Counted from the first letter of the stretch, positions 13,066-27,605 are shown. The stretch is DNA of 64,000 nt from Thunnus maccoyii (GCF_910596095.1 NC_056546.1:15259925-15323924); one strand, 5' to 3'. Notes: generated by a model from the letters alone, not told the origin. Numbers and translations are program-made.

Positions 13066-16000
13066 TCGAGTTAATAGCTACAATCCGGTATGACCACATG
13101 ATCAATAGTCTGTAACGAATGGTTAAATGTGGGTTCAACCCGCGTTCAATATCCTGCCTCATACACAGAGGATTTTTGCATGTGAAAGTGATATAACTGA
13201 TTGACCGAGTTACTGAGTGAGCAAAGGAGTAGGAGGAGGAGGAGGGGGAGGAAGGGGAAACAAGGGTTAATATTCAGGACAAGTAGAGATGCAGGGCAGT
13301 AAATGGATCATCTCCTGCAGAGAAAAGGCAGAAGAGCACTATTTTAAAAAACAAGACCAGAGAAATCTGGTTGAGTACACCATTGATTGTCTCTGGCTGT
13401 GAGAAGAACAAGGAGCTGAGAGAGAGTGGGAGACGGACAGAAAACAGATGATACGACTGCCTGCTTATGGAAGCTTGGACAGCCTTTTATAAGTTCTCTC
13501 TCTCTCTCAATCTTTCGCTCCATTCCTCTTCTGTTTCTTCACAGTGTATGTGGACTGAGCGGCGGCAGATAAGGCACACAGCCGGGGCCCCGCGCTGACT
13601 GGCCCTACCGGCTGTGGGGAGCACAGAGGCAATGAGTGTTCACAATAGAGCGCCAGCATCCAGATAGCTAACAGCTCCCTGAGGCAATAGTGAAGGAGGT
13701 GGAGAAGAGGGGGATGATACAAGGGAGGGTAGAGAAAGAAGAGGAAAGGCAGAGGAAGGTGGAGGGTGAAAAGATTTTGCGCTTTAACACATGGGTGTCA
13801 TAGGTTGTTTCCACTCCATTGGTAGAAATAAAAAAAAAAAAACCCCAACATGCATGAAGCAGTAAAGCACATATTCCTTCATGGCTGTTTATGCTCACTA
13901 ATGCGCAACTTGAGGTCAACATACAGTTCAGGAAGCAAAGTCTTGGCTGCATCTGAAGTAGGACTCTTCATTTATGAGATGTGAAGTGAAGAGTGGTGGT
14001 CCGATGCTCGGGGTGATGGCTGCAGTGATAGTGCTATTTTTAGTTGGCTTCTTCTTCCCCTCATTGTTGCACGGTTTGCGTGCATGCGTATGTGTTGAGC
14101 TTCTTTTTTTTTTAACATTATTATGCAATGCAGTATCTGACCTTGGGAAGAACATGTGCCAGAGGGATATGGAGAGAGCTGAGTAAATGTGTGACCATTT
14201 CAACCTCTGTGTCATCCTTGACTGCACAACTAGCTACCTCACTAGTCACAGCAGCTCTCATGAGGACTCAGAACATTATTAATTCAGCTTTTTCAGTTCT
14301 ATAGGTTACCTGCTCGTTGAGGTGTAGTGATAACGTGGTTTGGTGAAAGACTAGAATGGAGAAAAAAAGGAGATTTTTCTGGTATTATTTTAAATATCAT
14401 CACCATTCATCATTTAACCATGCCATGTTCAAAGCAATACTCTTTTTTTTTAAAAAAAGGTGCAATCCCCATTCAAAAACTCCAGCCATATAACCTGCCA
14501 TTTAAAACAGCTTTCAGTAGCAATCTTTGCTTTGTAACAAGGATCTTGTGACTGGAGTTAAAAAGGAAAACAGGCTGGCAGACAAGCCACCTAAGCTAGT
14601 GCCTATTTCTCAGGATGACATTAATATAATAGCGCTGGTGCCCAAAACAACTTTGTATTGATTCGCATAACCTTTTAAGCCAATCGATTGCTGCACTCTA
14701 ACTCAAAATGCTTTGACATGGGCATGTTTTCAAGCAAGGACTGCTTGCAGTGTTGCATGTTAAATATTGTTTCTTGTGGTGTCTTTTCTGCTGACATGTG
14801 AGTAATTCATCTTAATTCAGTTTTTTTTTACTTTCTCTTTCATATGAAGATGCATTAAATATGTTATTAATCTCCTCTATGATTGATCATTTTATCTTAA
14901 GTAGTTTTCTGTTATGGCTCTCTTGGTATCAAAACCCCCTCAGAGTTTAAAAATGTTTTTAAAATGATATAAATACCTTGTTATGGCATCTGTTGTAATG
15001 TGCGCTCATCCTTGCCATGCTGACTCATGCACTCCTGGTTTTCAATGGTCCTGTTGCTTCCCTACATACTGGTCAGTGTGACTCATCCTTAAATACAGAT
15101 TCTTGAGATCCATTTAGTATTTGCTGATACTGGAGGGAGTTCATGAAAAGGCTGAATGGCTAAAGAGAATGATGTTGTTTATAATTGTGTGGCAAGCTCG
15201 CTGCAATTTCCACTTAAGCGTGGCTGCAGGTGTCAAGGCAACTTGATTTTTTACTGGTTACAGCAGTTCAGTCTTTTATGTTTCCCTCTGCTACAAACAT
15301 TTACAGTGTGCATGGAAACAGTGTCTGTTCTGAACATGAGATATAATAGCCACCACTTAGTTGTTGCTCTTGTGCTAAAATACCTCATTCCTTTTGTTAA
15401 ACTACAGCTCTTGGAAGAATAGCTGTGGGTTTTAAAATGGCCTCCTGTTTTCCGAGTCTTTCAGTCTATCAAACAAACGTCTTCTGCAGTGTGGCTTGTG
15501 TGATTTTGGAAGCAAATGTTGGCTGAAAGCCATCTCTCTGGTTTTAACATTAAAGACCTTCTAGTGCATATAAATATACCAATATGAAAAACACCTATTA
15601 GAATCATACATGCTGTAAACAAACAAATACATTCACTGGTTGAGTATTTTGGTTTGTGTGAACATGTCTCCTTTCATATATAATTCAGTCAAGCATATGT
15701 TTTTATTATGTTTTTTAATGGTAGTTTAGAATCAATTATATGACAAATTAACCAATGAAATAAACTGGTGTACTAAACTTACATACAAAACATGCAGTGT
15801 ACATGGACCTGTATGAAATCATCATAATAATGTTGGACAAAACATTTCATGTATATGAATTGTAGTGCATGTGTGATTTCTTTCATATGGATATTATGGA
15901 TATTGCAGGGGTCTAAAGGGGAAGAGGGCATCCATAACACTAGCACTGAAAAGGAACATTAACAATGTGTACTTAGCATCTTAACAACAAAAACACAGCC

Positions 16001-16685
16001 TGTAGCCTGCTTAAGAGCCTAAGCCACCCCAAATCTCTGTGATTATATACATTAACAATGACTAATCATGTTATACAACCTACCACTCTTCAGTGCTCCA
16101 AAGCACTCTGTGACTGAGCTCACAACCTCTTGTGTGTCTCTGGAGGGCAAGTGCTTTGTGCCTCAGAGTTCAGGACAGAGCTCGGAGCCGTGGAGCAGCA
16201 GGAGGAGGTATTGAATCTCCTCCAGAAAAAATAAATAACGCCCTTGTCTGCAAGTGACCGGTGCTCACTCCCAGACTTTCAAGGCAGCTAGAGTTACTGT
16301 GGCCCCTGACAGGAGCAGACAGGTTGTGTCTGAGAGAAATACCTTCCCACAGATGACATCATGGTGCGGGAGAGCAAGGCACAAAGTGAGCCAGGAGTGG
16401 CTCCGCCACAAAGGCTCAACACTCAATCAAAACCTAAGATCATGTCCTGATCTTTTTTCCCTCCTAACAAGTTTTGCCGCATGATGTTATCTGAGAGAAC
16501 ATTATGTCTCCTCTCAAAAGGTTTAGCTGCATCTCTGACAGATCAGGACCCTGATTAGACTGTTATATGTCCATGAAGAAGAAAGCTTCAATCTTCAGTT
16601 ATTAGTATTCGAGAGGCATGAAAACATGACCTTAATTCCCCAGAGTGCCAATGCTCAGACAGTACAGTTCTCGATTTAATATGTG

Positions 16686-16741
<56 letters not shown>

Positions 16742-18689
16742 CTTTTAGACAAAGAAATAGTGTGATCTAACACGGCAGTCTTAGAGATGAGTCTATTGTG
16801 TGGGTTGAAATTAGCTCCCACCACCCTGCTCCCAATGAGGGTGGTCTCCCCTGGGCGCTGTGGATGACATTAAAGGGATTTGTCCGTGAAGATCTGACTC
16901 TATTACTGCAGATAATGCTCTGGTAGACAACCACAGAGATCAGAGAGGGAAGTGTGTTGCTCACAACTTGTAATCATGTGTATCTCAATTATCTAAAATG
17001 GCCTCATCTACTTCATCTTCACTGATTGTAGAGCAGCACAGAATCATGGAGGTTTACTGAGAGCAGCAGTGTGAACAACACACTTTGGATTAATATCTAG
17101 TGACTAAAAAAAGGGGCCTTAATATTTAAACCAAAGAAAACCAAAAGTGATACCACAGATGGCAGCACCACCTGCTGGTTGTGAGTGGTCAGTGGTGTGG
17201 GGTAAGAGGGTTAAGGGTTATCCTCACTGTGTGCAGAGATCAGTTATGGTTAGCTCAGCACTGAGTGAATTTCTAGAGTCTATAGTCTATGGATGTTGTG
17301 GCTTGTGATGTATTGCCAGGTCAAATCCCAGCAAAAAAGAAAGTCATGCTCTTCACTTCATCAAGTGTGAGCAATGGCACTAAAACCCCAAATGGTCCAG
17401 TGGAGCTGCTCGGTGGCTAAAAGCAGAAGACTGGAAGCAGGATGAAAAAGAGTTTCCAGGACAAACACAGGTTGAAAATATTTGCCGTTTCACAGCAGTC
17501 ATTCATGCTCTCCATGCTCTTATTTTATCGCAGACACCCCTTTGTGATATGACGCAAGAAGTGGTGTTTTAGCTGTGCAAACATCTCTGGACTCTGGACC
17601 TCGATGACCAGTGAGCTGTAAACTTCCCAACCACTACCCACCCACATGTTGCCACATATGGGACTTACTGTACACAAACACAAAATGACTCATCCTTGTG
17701 TAAGAAGGGAACCGCCCAGGTGTGAGCAGTATCAATGTGCCAGTATCTCAGCCTATAGAGTACCTGACCCCACACTCAACTCACCACTGCTCCCTCTTCC
17801 TCATATCCTAATACTGTTTGGAATGTGTTGCCGGGCAACGGTCTCCGTAAACACAGCACCTGGCAACTTCGACAGGAAACCTCCACAGCTCTGTGGAAAA
17901 TGAGATGCCATTGCTCTGCGCATACCCATTTTTTTTGGATAACTGTGCATGAGTTCTTTCTCTGCATCTGTTATTCTGTCAATCTTCACAATTTTGTACA
18001 CACTGTAAAACAGTACCGATTGTGTTTGTTTTCAACAACTGCTGTGATTTTTCCAAACGATCAACCTAATCTCTATGTGTTGGTTCATGAACTCTCAGCA
18101 TCGGCTCCCATTCCTCCTCATTACTATTAGTAGCCTTTCACCAATTAGCTCACCCTCTGATTTGCATTACAGAGGTGGCAAAGGAAGTGCCATTACTGGA
18201 CCTCCACACTGCTTACTCTGTCCCATCAATTTCCTGTTATTGTTGGCAGTTGAGCTGAAGCCCCAGTATTGATCCCTCACCCTGGGAGAAGATAAGGTGG
18301 GGAATCGAGATGGATTCCATATCTATTATCTAATGGAATTCCTCCTCCCAGAAAGGGCTATGGATTTTCTGCCATTGAAGCTGTGAAAATGTGTGTCTAT
18401 GTGGGCCTCTGCTGTGTGTGTGTGAGTGTCCTCTCTCCAAGCACAGAATGACGCTTTTGTAGGATGGATTAATGCAGTAAGCAGAATATGATGGAAAGTG
18501 GCACTGAGGCTTTACGGACTGTTGAAGCATTCAGGGAAATGCACTCTCTATGAATGTGTATTGACCTGCTGCTCTCCAAATGGCCCTCTCAAAGAAGTGC
18601 GCATACATAGGCTCTCATGTGTGGAGTATTGCATCAAATACTGACACACAAGTAGTGCTGTGATGGGGGCTTTCTTTAGACTGCAGCTT
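13066..18689. other. Noncoding stretch without a recognised gene
   Basis: I see no exon, RNA gene or recognisable transposon here. The only striking feature is the long CA tract at 16688-16739. Small open frames have no recognisable domain and no splice context. Confidence 0.45.
16688..16739. repeat. (CA)26 microsatellite
   Basis: About 26 uninterrupted CA units. Confidence 0.97.
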
Positions 18690-19465
18690 ATATATCAGAG
18701 GGATACCACTTTCTTTTCTAAAAGGTATATGTGGTGGCTTATTATTGGTGAATAAATCTTGCTTTATAGATTGGTTATAAGCCATTGATAAGAACACTTT
18801 TTGGCCTGTCAGGTTGTGGAAAAACTGCTGGTTAGTCATAACAGCCAAGTCATTAATAAACAGTCCCACTTTCTAATAAGCTGACAGCAAAAGTTAGTCA
18901 TCTGCAATTAGAAATGTTAATAAGTCGCTAAAAAAGGGTTCACCGGCTAGTTTCTAACATTGTCTGTCTGCTGTTTGGTTTTGGACAGGAGGCGTACAAC
19001 GGGATTTTAGAGCTTTTTCACTGAAAACTGGCTACTGAGCCTGGAAAAGACATTCATTAGAGCAGTAACACAGAACCAAACAGTAAAGTTATGGGCTGTA
19101 AAAACTAAAACTATTACCTGAATGAAGCTAAAACGCTCTGTAGAGCCAAGGGAAACTGCAGAGTCAGGTGCTGTTAATTATCTGTGGGTTTGTCACTATG
19201 CGCAACATCTTTCACATGCACGCAATCATTTTGTTTATTGTCGATATAAAAATACTGATTAAGATTGCAGCTCTTTTGTCGAGGGTCAGAGGTCAAATGG
19301 TCCACTGGAGGGGTCTACTTGATGAAATAAAAAGACAATGGTTTATAACTGATCTATAAAGAATCAGTACATAGTTTATTAACCATTAGTAAAGCCATTA
19401 ATTATAACTTATAAATCATATACAAAGAGTGACTTATTAGAAAGTGATACCTATCAGAGATTAAC
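18690..19465. repeat. Inverted pair of a MITE-like repeat
   Basis: The left arm (about 18700-18800: ATACCACTTTC, AAAGGTATATG, TTTATAGATTGGTTATAAGCCATTG) reappears as its reverse complement in the right arm (about 19340-19465: CTATCAGAG end, CTTATTAGAAAGTGATACC, GGTTTATAACTGATCTATAAA). The word CACTTTCTAATAAG also occurs at the inner end of the left part (near 18870). About 450 bp of unrelated sequence lies between. It is either two insertions in opposite orientation or one element with long inverted arms. Confidence 0.55.
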
Positions 19466-20540
19466 CATTTTTCAAAGAAAAAAAGATTTGTAATGAGTTG
19501 TATCTATGACATCATCACTGTTCACTGGCATACTCTCTTTCTTTGTTGCTTTCTTTTGTGCCTGTGTCCTGCATGCTACCTTATCAGAGCATCAGATAAG
19601 CTGTGCAGATCATCCTCCTCCTTAATCACAAACAGGCACAGGCAGACCCTGCACAGATAGCAGCTCTGATTTTCATTTTCTAATATCCCATATAGACATT
19701 AAGAGGAATTTCATCCCCAGAATTGCAAGCGCACATGGCCGAGGTGGGAGAAGCTGGAACCGTAATGTTTCTGCATTCCATTATGATTTGATTGTCTTCC
19801 AAAAAACCTGGAGTCGTCACAGTGGCAAAAATGTGTTTGGAATGCATCGGAAATAATGAAGAATCAACAGCCCATCACTGTGAAAGCTGTGTGTCTAGTT
19901 GCTCTGTGGCCTCGCAACAATATCACATTCAAGCTTAAATCAATGTGCTATGCAGCAGTATGCAGGTGGGTCTGTGGTATGTTGTGCAATGATAAGTCCC
20001 TGTGTAATCAAGCTGTGGCACAGTTACACATATGGTGAATACTGTCATTCTGAGTGACTGCTGATAAGAGGGTGCCTGCTTTACAACACACAAGGGACAG
20101 AGCTGGAGTGTTTTGTGTGTGCAGTCAGGTGATTATTGTACATGAACAGTAGTTGTGTCGGAATATTAGTACTGGTTAGAGCAGCAGGATAGTTACCACC
20201 GTTTACCTTATTCTAGACTGTATTGAATGGATTCTGGTACACACACATACTGTACAAACACACTCCTCTGTGGCACAGGCTAAAACCCAGAGACAGAAGC
20301 CAGTGCTGTAATGGGGAAGGTGATAGCCTTAGTGGGTAAATGAATGTCAGCAGCAATTAGAGGCATCTAACAGAATAATAGCATCTAACAGAGAGGCCAC
20401 AGCACAGAGGGGTCAGGAGTTTACCATGTATCACCAGGAATACATCCACACAGACCAGACACTTTCAGCCAAGGACGTCTCGAGGGCAGAGCGACAATAG
20501 GACAGGCATGCATGCAGGCAGGGTCCACATAATATGAGAT
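19466..20540. other. Noncoding stretch without a recognised feature
   Basis: No gene, RNA or known repeat could be recognised in this stretch. Confidence 0.4.
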
Positions 20541-20549
20541 CAGCAGACT

Positions 20550-20670
20550 CATAAAAAGAAAGAAAGAAAGAAAGAAATAAAGACAGAAAGAAAGAAAGAA
20601 AGAAAGAAAAACACTTAAAGAAAGGAAAAGGGAAGCAAAGAAAGAAAAAAATGACTTTTGATGTCCTATA
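20550..20670. repeat. (AAAG)n purine tract
   Basis: Imperfect AAAG tetranucleotide array, purine-rich on the plus strand. A related degenerate GAAA-rich tract lies at about 21005-21090. Confidence 0.85.
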
Positions 20671-20689
20671 ATAAAAACAAAGGCACTTA

Positions 20690-21030
20690 AAAATAACACC
20701 ACATACAGCTCATACCCATTGAGAAAACATCTATTCACCAGACCTTCTGAAACCCAACAATATTATTTACCAGACTGTAATAAGCATATTCACCTCTAAG
20801 GTGTGCAGAGACCAATTTTTTCCGCATAACACATTCAACAGAGCAAGAACAGGTGACACATGGTTACATTCAATGAACACATGTACAACAGTCTCAGGTA
20901 AATTATGGAAAGTACAGCCATTATCCACATTCTTATCTATTTTGAACAGAAAAAAAATTGTCACGAAGGCCCCATGAAGCACCCTCCACTGCAGATTCCC
21001 TGAACCTTGAAGAAAGAAGGTAGTAAACAA
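20690..21030 (-). mobile_element. LINE ORF2 C-terminal remnant
   Basis: On the minus strand 21030-20767 reads as an 87-codon frame with LQWRVLHGAFVT, then DNGCTFHNLPETVVHVFIECN. This is the tail region downstream of LINE reverse transcriptases (W-x2-LHGA, then a C-x2-C...H-x4-C zinc-knuckle-like motif). The second cysteine of the first pair is replaced by histidine, and no reverse transcriptase core lies upstream. It is a 5'-truncated, dead copy. Confidence 0.7.
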
Positions 21031-24000
21031 GGAAGTAAAGAAAGAAAGAACAAAGTAAATAAAGAAATAAAGACAAAAGGAAGACAGAAGGAAGTAAAGT
21101 AATTAACTGATTGGAGGAGCACCCATGTTCTCAGGAAATGACTCACGGTTCAGACAAAGAAGGAGGGAGAGCACACAGAAGGTTGGAGGTCAAAAAATGA
21201 AACTATCTATTAAAACAAACTATTTACAATAAACAAGTCAATTAGGTGTAATAACATCAGCAAAATCAGTGATGTATGTGGGTGTGTGGGTGAGTGGAGA
21301 ATAATGCATGGAGGTGGGATGCTGAAAGAAATGACAAATTAAACCAATAAAACCAGGAGACGATGTGGCAGCATGACTGAGCTGGCCAGCTATGAAAACT
21401 ATCCAAACCAGCAACCCAGATGACCCTCCTCTCACTGATGACCTCCACTCTGCTCACTACTTCCAGAAAGGGGAGGAGAAAACACAACCAGACCAGGCAG
21501 AGTAGAGGAGCAGGAGGGGTCTTCACATACTGCATATTCAGAGTTTTTCCCAAGAGTCTGTCACACTGGGCTAATCTTATCCCACGCTGACACTGTCTAC
21601 CAGCAGAGAGAAGGTCCAAAGATAGAAAAAGGGAAGATGGTAGCGGGAGGATGATGGGAGGTGTAGAGGGACGAGGCAGGGGGCTGAAAGGAAGGAGGCA
21701 GGAGATGGATGGAGGGACAGAGACAATCAGGAGGGTTGTTAGAGACAAATTCCTCCCCAATTCGAATCAGAGAAAAGCACCTAAAACAATAGTGTACATG
21801 CATTTCAGGCGATCAGACGACCTTAAAGCAATGTAAACCTGTGGTGTCTTTTGCTTCAGTTCTGCATTTTTTATTATTCCCCCCAAACAGATGCCTTGTG
21901 TGGTTGTTGAAGTGTGTGGGAGGCATGGGTTGAAGATGACATCAAGCTTAATTAGATATAATTATCCCTCTCTGTATCTGCAACCTCCAGACCTCAAGCT
22001 TAGCTACTGTACACTCCAAACACATCACACGGCGCCCTCTGTTGGCTGGAAGAGCCTCTTATTCTACAGTAAGTGTTTAGTGTTTACATTGGGTCAATGG
22101 GCCATATGGAAAGTGGAGAGGTTCCAGTTTTGACACCATTAACTTTAATATACGTATCTGTCCCTTGGCGGAAAAAAGTGTCTGAACACACCCTGTACTC
22201 TGGCGCCAAGCAGGATAGTGTGTCACCTCTCTGAACATTTAAAGCTCACTGTGGAGAAGGAGTGGGGTTTTTCCAGGTGTAACAAAATGGTATCGATCTA
22301 CAAAAGCCAGCAGCACAAGAAAACTGTATCCTCTGAGAAAAGCTTACCATATGCCAGAAAGAGGCTTTATTAGCGTAAACATGTGATTTGACTGTGATGT
22401 GAGACATTTAATCTCCCTTCTGTCATATGTAAGTCTGTTCCCATTCTTATTTATAACTACAGTACATGTTATTGCTACAGCAGTGCAAAAACTGTTTGTG
22501 GATTTACAACACATTACATAGCAAACTGTGACTGAACAGGATGCTGACATACAGGATTATATTGTTTGCTTCTGCTGTTATAATGAACTATATAACTCAC
22601 ATAACTGAGCTTATGTATGAAGATAACAATATATTTGAGAAAATGCAGCTGAGGAAAATGTTTTGACGTTTGCAAAGCACAAGTACATGTTGTCTGACTG
22701 AAGCAGTTCATGTCTCAAAGGTTAGTTTAACGGGTTAAATTTAAATATAGTTTTCTTTTCAAGCAATGTTAATGTAATCATTTCCAAAATGCTTGCAGAT
22801 GAAACTGTTTGCATCCTATAATAATCTCCTGTGTCCATGGCAACCATATTTCCTCTGGTACCGAGGAGCTCAGGTGCTCGCTGTTCTGTTCCTCCACACA
22901 TTCTGTGCAGACATCGCACACACAAGTGTACACACACACACATGCACACACACACACACACACACAGTCAAGATAAGGGCTCCCCTGACAACAGTGCACA
23001 GCTTGCATGGAGTGAATGAAATGAACACCAGAAACACCCAGCAAACTGTTACATCAACCCTTTCTGGCAAAGTCCTCCCCATCACATCTGCTTTTGTTAT
23101 CGGTTCATAGGAGCTCCCTTCTGCTGGGTTAGGGTTTGAGAGAAATCCGTCTCTCGCTGCACTGTTCTTTTTTGCTTTCTTATCATCCTCAGGGAAAAAT
23201 AAAACATACAGGACCCCGGCTGGTATGGTGCCTCTGCTATATAATGTATACTTCACTGTCAAGAGTAGAGGTTTGTAGTACCACACCTACTCCAGCGCAG
23301 GTAGGATTATAGAGGATTTTAGGTCAATGTGGACACGGGATGATGAGTGACAGCCAGAAGATTGATATTGTCTTAGCTAAAAGGGTCTGTGTCACACAGA
23401 ATACAGAGTATTATATTATAATGCTCCTCGTGTCTGTTTGCCAATACGACCTTGCCTGTCACAGACTCCTAAGTGGCATAATTGCTTGTACAACCTTCAG
23501 GAGGTTGTGGATGCTTGTCCCCCCATTAGATTCAAGTGTTTCTGGACAGCACATGGACAGTGCACATTAAGGGCGGGCTCTATTCCCTCCCTCTCCTCCT
23601 CCTCACCTTTCATCTCTCCATCCCTCTCTCTTTCTCTCTCTCTCTTTTTTTTTATGAGAACTGTCACATTCATTCCCCTTGCTCTCCTGCTGCAAGTGAA
23701 GTCCTAGCCAGCCGCCAGTCTTTGCCTTAGGGTGTGTGATAGAAGAGCTTTCATTTATTAACGATTATATCACTAACACAAACCAGACCAAAGAGCTCCT
23801 TTTTCTTCTGCTGACTGGAACACAGGAGCAGCGCCGGTCATCAGAGGCAACAGTGGAAGTCCCCACGTGGAAGAGATCTGAAGGCTTCAGACAAATTCTC
23901 TGATCAACACGTCAGACTAGAAGAGAGAGCTAATGTATTCAACCTACATGCTTGTATCTATAGTTAAAAGCTGCAGGTTAACTGGCACACTGTGATCAAA

Positions 24001-26540
24001 TTGTGTCAAAAACTCTTTCTTGTGTCAATGCATGAGACATGAAATAATGCCTTGTGACCCTGAGGTAACAGTATTGTTCTGCTATCTATTACTATGTGCT
24101 TTATCACTGTCAAAAAAAATGACAAAAATTGTATCATAACCAGTACCAGTACCAATGTTTATGTAAATCTCTTCATCGTCCTCTACCTCCCACAAAAGGT
24201 CAGGTGGTGGGTATTGTCTCTCAATTTTGGAAGTGATATAAGTTGTTTCTTACTTTAAAAAAAAAGGTGTTGTATCATTTGCGTTGTTTTTGTCACTTAG
24301 CAAATGACAACTTAGACAACTTCAAACCTGTAATTATTTTTTTCTTGTTTCTTTTTCATTTGTTATGAATGTTCTCTCTCTCTTTCACAAAAACAATAAA
24401 GGATTATGGAGATTGCAGGTGATTAAGGAGGTGAATGACCCCCATGGCTGCCACCAGTGTAATTTTGCAGTGTTTGTCTCACTTAGTTTTAATCCTTACA
24501 ATCAAGCACCTCTTGAAGTCCCATCTGATTGCTCTGTTTCATGCAGAAATTCTGCGAACCAAGCGAGATCCATGTGACCTTTAAAAGAAATTTCAATCAG
24601 GAGAAACACAGTGAATGACGTAAAGATGATTGTTTATTATAACAGATGACGTAGTGGTAATTAAGTCTTGGTCAGGAAAGTCTTTGGTGCTTGGACTCGA
24701 CAGGGAGATTTTTAATCGAGGGGCATCAGCCCTCAGCAGCAGCAGCATAATAAATCCCCCCATGGAGTCCAGGCACTGGTGGTGGTGGTGGCTGATGACT
24801 TCTGCTGAGACTGATAAGGATGATGAGCCTGATGAAGTGATGAAACTGATGAATCTGCGAAGACAGGGTGGTGATGGGGAGGTGGAGGGACAGCATGAAC
24901 GCACTAGAGGCAGAGAGAGAAATATTTAAAAAGACAGCAGCAAGATGATAGGCTAACAATGGAGGTGTTTCGCTGTGCTATTGGATAGATGTGAACAGCT
25001 GATGTGAACAGCTGATAGCTCAATTAACAGCCCCAGATAATGACAGGAAGGGAAATTATGAGTGAGCAAATAAGAAATATAACTACAGGCCTCTGCATGC
25101 AAAAGATAGTCTTCCTGACTGAACTTTTGCTAAAGCTCCAAAAAACATTGTTGGAGCCATCAGTTAAATTCCCGTGATGGAATTGGGAACAGAGTATTTA
25201 GGGGTGGGTTTGGAGTCAGTCTGGTGATTAAACTTTAGGAGGAATACACATAAACAATAAGCACAAGTCACCCAGCATGTAACTAATTCCAAACATAACC
25301 AATGATGCAAAATGATGGCGAAGTAAACATGTACTTAGTGTTTTGGCAGCGTGTCTGGTCACACCATTACATTACTTACCAGGCCAAGGTAGTGCCAACA
25401 CAAAGACATGTTGGCTTGCTGGCAGACTGGCTGATCTAATGGTTGCTCTGTTAGCCTGCAGTCATCCAGCCCAGCTCCCCTGTCTCAGCAGCCCTCCATC
25501 TGTCATTGGAAAGCCGCAGTGGTCCCCCAGGTGGGAGCGTTGTGTCAGCTTGGCAGGATCATTACAGCAGGGCCTGGGAGTGCCGTTGGTGCAGCCTGCT
25601 CCTCTGCAGTCCCTGCCCAGCTCTAACCCCTGCCAGGTAGCAAGATCTCACACAGACCTAATGTATTCACACTAATTAAACGGTGCCAGGCACCACAAGT
25701 GCCCGGCCGTTAAAATAGAAAGACCAACTGTTTGTATCAGAGGATAGTAATGTCCATTCCTACCTCCAGTGCCACCTGGATCACCTGGATCTGAGGGAAA
25801 CCAAAGAGTGGCAAAAAAACCCAACCTTTTCCTGGATTTTTTTCCTTAATTAGATTGTGTAGACAGTAGGGAGCTGACAGGAAATGAGGGGAGAGAGATG
25901 AGGGATCAGATTCAACAAAGGACAAGGTCAGGCTCTGATGTTGTGATTACACGGTCAGCATCCTAAATCCTTTGAAATCAACACATCCACTACAGATATG
26001 AATTCTGAATATGCAAAAACATTAACAAGCCATTATGAATTTGACATTGAAACTAACTTAAACACTTAAAGATTAAGATATTAATTTTGATCCGAGAATT
26101 TCACAGAACAAGAATATGATTAAAACACATTTGACATTTGGCAAAGAACAATACATCAATTAATCAATGATTAAAAGGGTATAGGCCAAATATAACCGGA
26201 TAATGACGACTGGTTGATGGCTTGAGGTTGAGCAGGGGCTGACTGGAAAGGAGGACGCAGATCAGTTGCAAACATGAGTAGTGGCAGTGAGAACACAATC
26301 CTTGGAAGCACATCATGTGTAATTGCAGAGTGAGTAACGGTGATGGAGAGGGCTGAGGGAGTTAATGGCTGATGCCAGTGGTTGGTCCTGTGTTCATTAA
26401 TTTAATGTGTTTTACTCCTGCAACAGATGCTTTATCATGACTCGTTATTTGGCCCCTCTTTTGCGTTATATTAAAAGGCACAGTCCAGAAATCTGCAGGT
26501 AGATCTTCCTTGAAGAGACCACCGGCAACCATCATGCACC
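21031..26540. other. Noncoding stretch without a recognised gene
   Basis: No exon could be supported on either strand. Simple repeats are present: (CA)n near 22930-22967, (TC)n near 23621-23645 and (GGT)5 at about 24777-24791. A tandem doublet of GATGTGAACAGCT occurs near 24990-25020. Confidence 0.45.
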
Positions 26541-26544
26541 GTTC

Positions 26545-27000
26545 TTATACTAATGAATGAAATGACACCTGAGTTATAAAGAAGAAGGAGCTGAAGAGGA
26601 AGACCTGTGATGTTTGATAAAAAAGAATATGTGTGATGACAATCAGTGTGACTGTGGTGAAGTGATAGATGCTGTTAGGTCGCCTGTGAACAGAGGGATG
26701 AGGAGAGCTGAATGCAGTAGTCCAATATGTTTGATTGCTTATTAGTGATCTCCTTCCAGAAGTGTTGTACGGGTGGACAGCACCAGATTGCACACGAGTA
26801 ATCATCTAAAGTGTTAGGGGAACAAAGTGAGCAGGTGTTTGATTGTGAGAGACCCATTTGGGACAGATTTGTCTGTGATAGATTTTGAGGTGTGACTGAT
26901 AGATATTTCTCCCATTTTGTGTTCCGGAGAGAAATCGAAGGGTCTGGGTTGTTGAGTGGTTTTCTCTTGTAATATTCAGACTTTATCTTGCAATTATGGA
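26545..27000 (-). mobile_element. L1-like LINE ORF2 C-terminal remnant
   Basis: The minus strand around 26857-26675 reads MGLSQSNTCSLCSPNTLDDY, then AIWCCPPVQHFWKEI, then DYCIQLSSSLC. This matches the zinc-knuckle-like tail of fish L1-type ORF2 proteins (C-x2-C, DDY, W-x-C, FW-x2-I, SLC). The frame is interrupted on both sides and no endonuclease or catalytic YxDD box is visible nearby. It is a truncated pseudogene copy in the same family style as the piece at 58.5 kb. Confidence 0.7.
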
Positions 27001-27239
27001 TGCTGGGAGATTGTTTTTTTTTAAACTGACTTTTGATGTTACAACAGATTTGACTAGAGGGAAGGATTCAGTGCCTATATGTCATATTTCTGGAGCAGTT
27101 CTTCATGATATGAGTGAGTTATACAAAACCCTTGTCTGGAATATTTATTCATCTATTTATTTATTCGTCAAGCAAAAGTTCAGGGTTGTGCCTAAAGTGT
27201 ATTTGTTTGGTGCCAGAATTGATATTAGGATTTTTTGAT

Positions 27240-27605
27240 TGTAAAAATTTGTAATTTATAAACACATATTTCTTTAAAATCATATTGAGTAACCATTTAG
27301 ATACTGTCAGGTAGTAGATATTTAATGTACACAATTTTTAAATCTACTGTACCAAATTTGAAGGTTTTAATTGAATTACCAGTGAGTTTGTGATAATTCA
27401 TATGGCTCCATCTAATAAAAATAGATTTGTAATTACTTGATCTGTTATTACATCATAACTATATTATATTGCAAAAGATGTTTATGTTTTTGACCTTTCC
27501 CTATGAATAATTCCAGCATAATTTATGATCTAATATCACTCTCAAAAATGTAGTTTCATATACAATTTCATCATTTATGAATCAGTTTCTACACTTGCTA
27601 CTGGT
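27240..27605 (-). mobile_element. Second LINE reverse-transcriptase remnant (Jockey/L2/Rex-like)
   Basis: On the minus strand near 27580-27480 the translation reads INDEIVYETTFLRVILDHKL, then CWNYS and a stop. This resembles the F-LGV-I-D-KL-W motif found after the catalytic box in Jockey, L2 and Rex-type reverse transcriptases. Further frames are broken by stops. Its different protein style from the adjacent L1-like piece suggests two insertions side by side. Confidence 0.5.

Noticed and set aside
21266-21760. 164-codon minus-strand open frame
   Set aside because: Proline/serine/leucine-rich translation of pyrimidine-rich DNA, without any recognisable motif.
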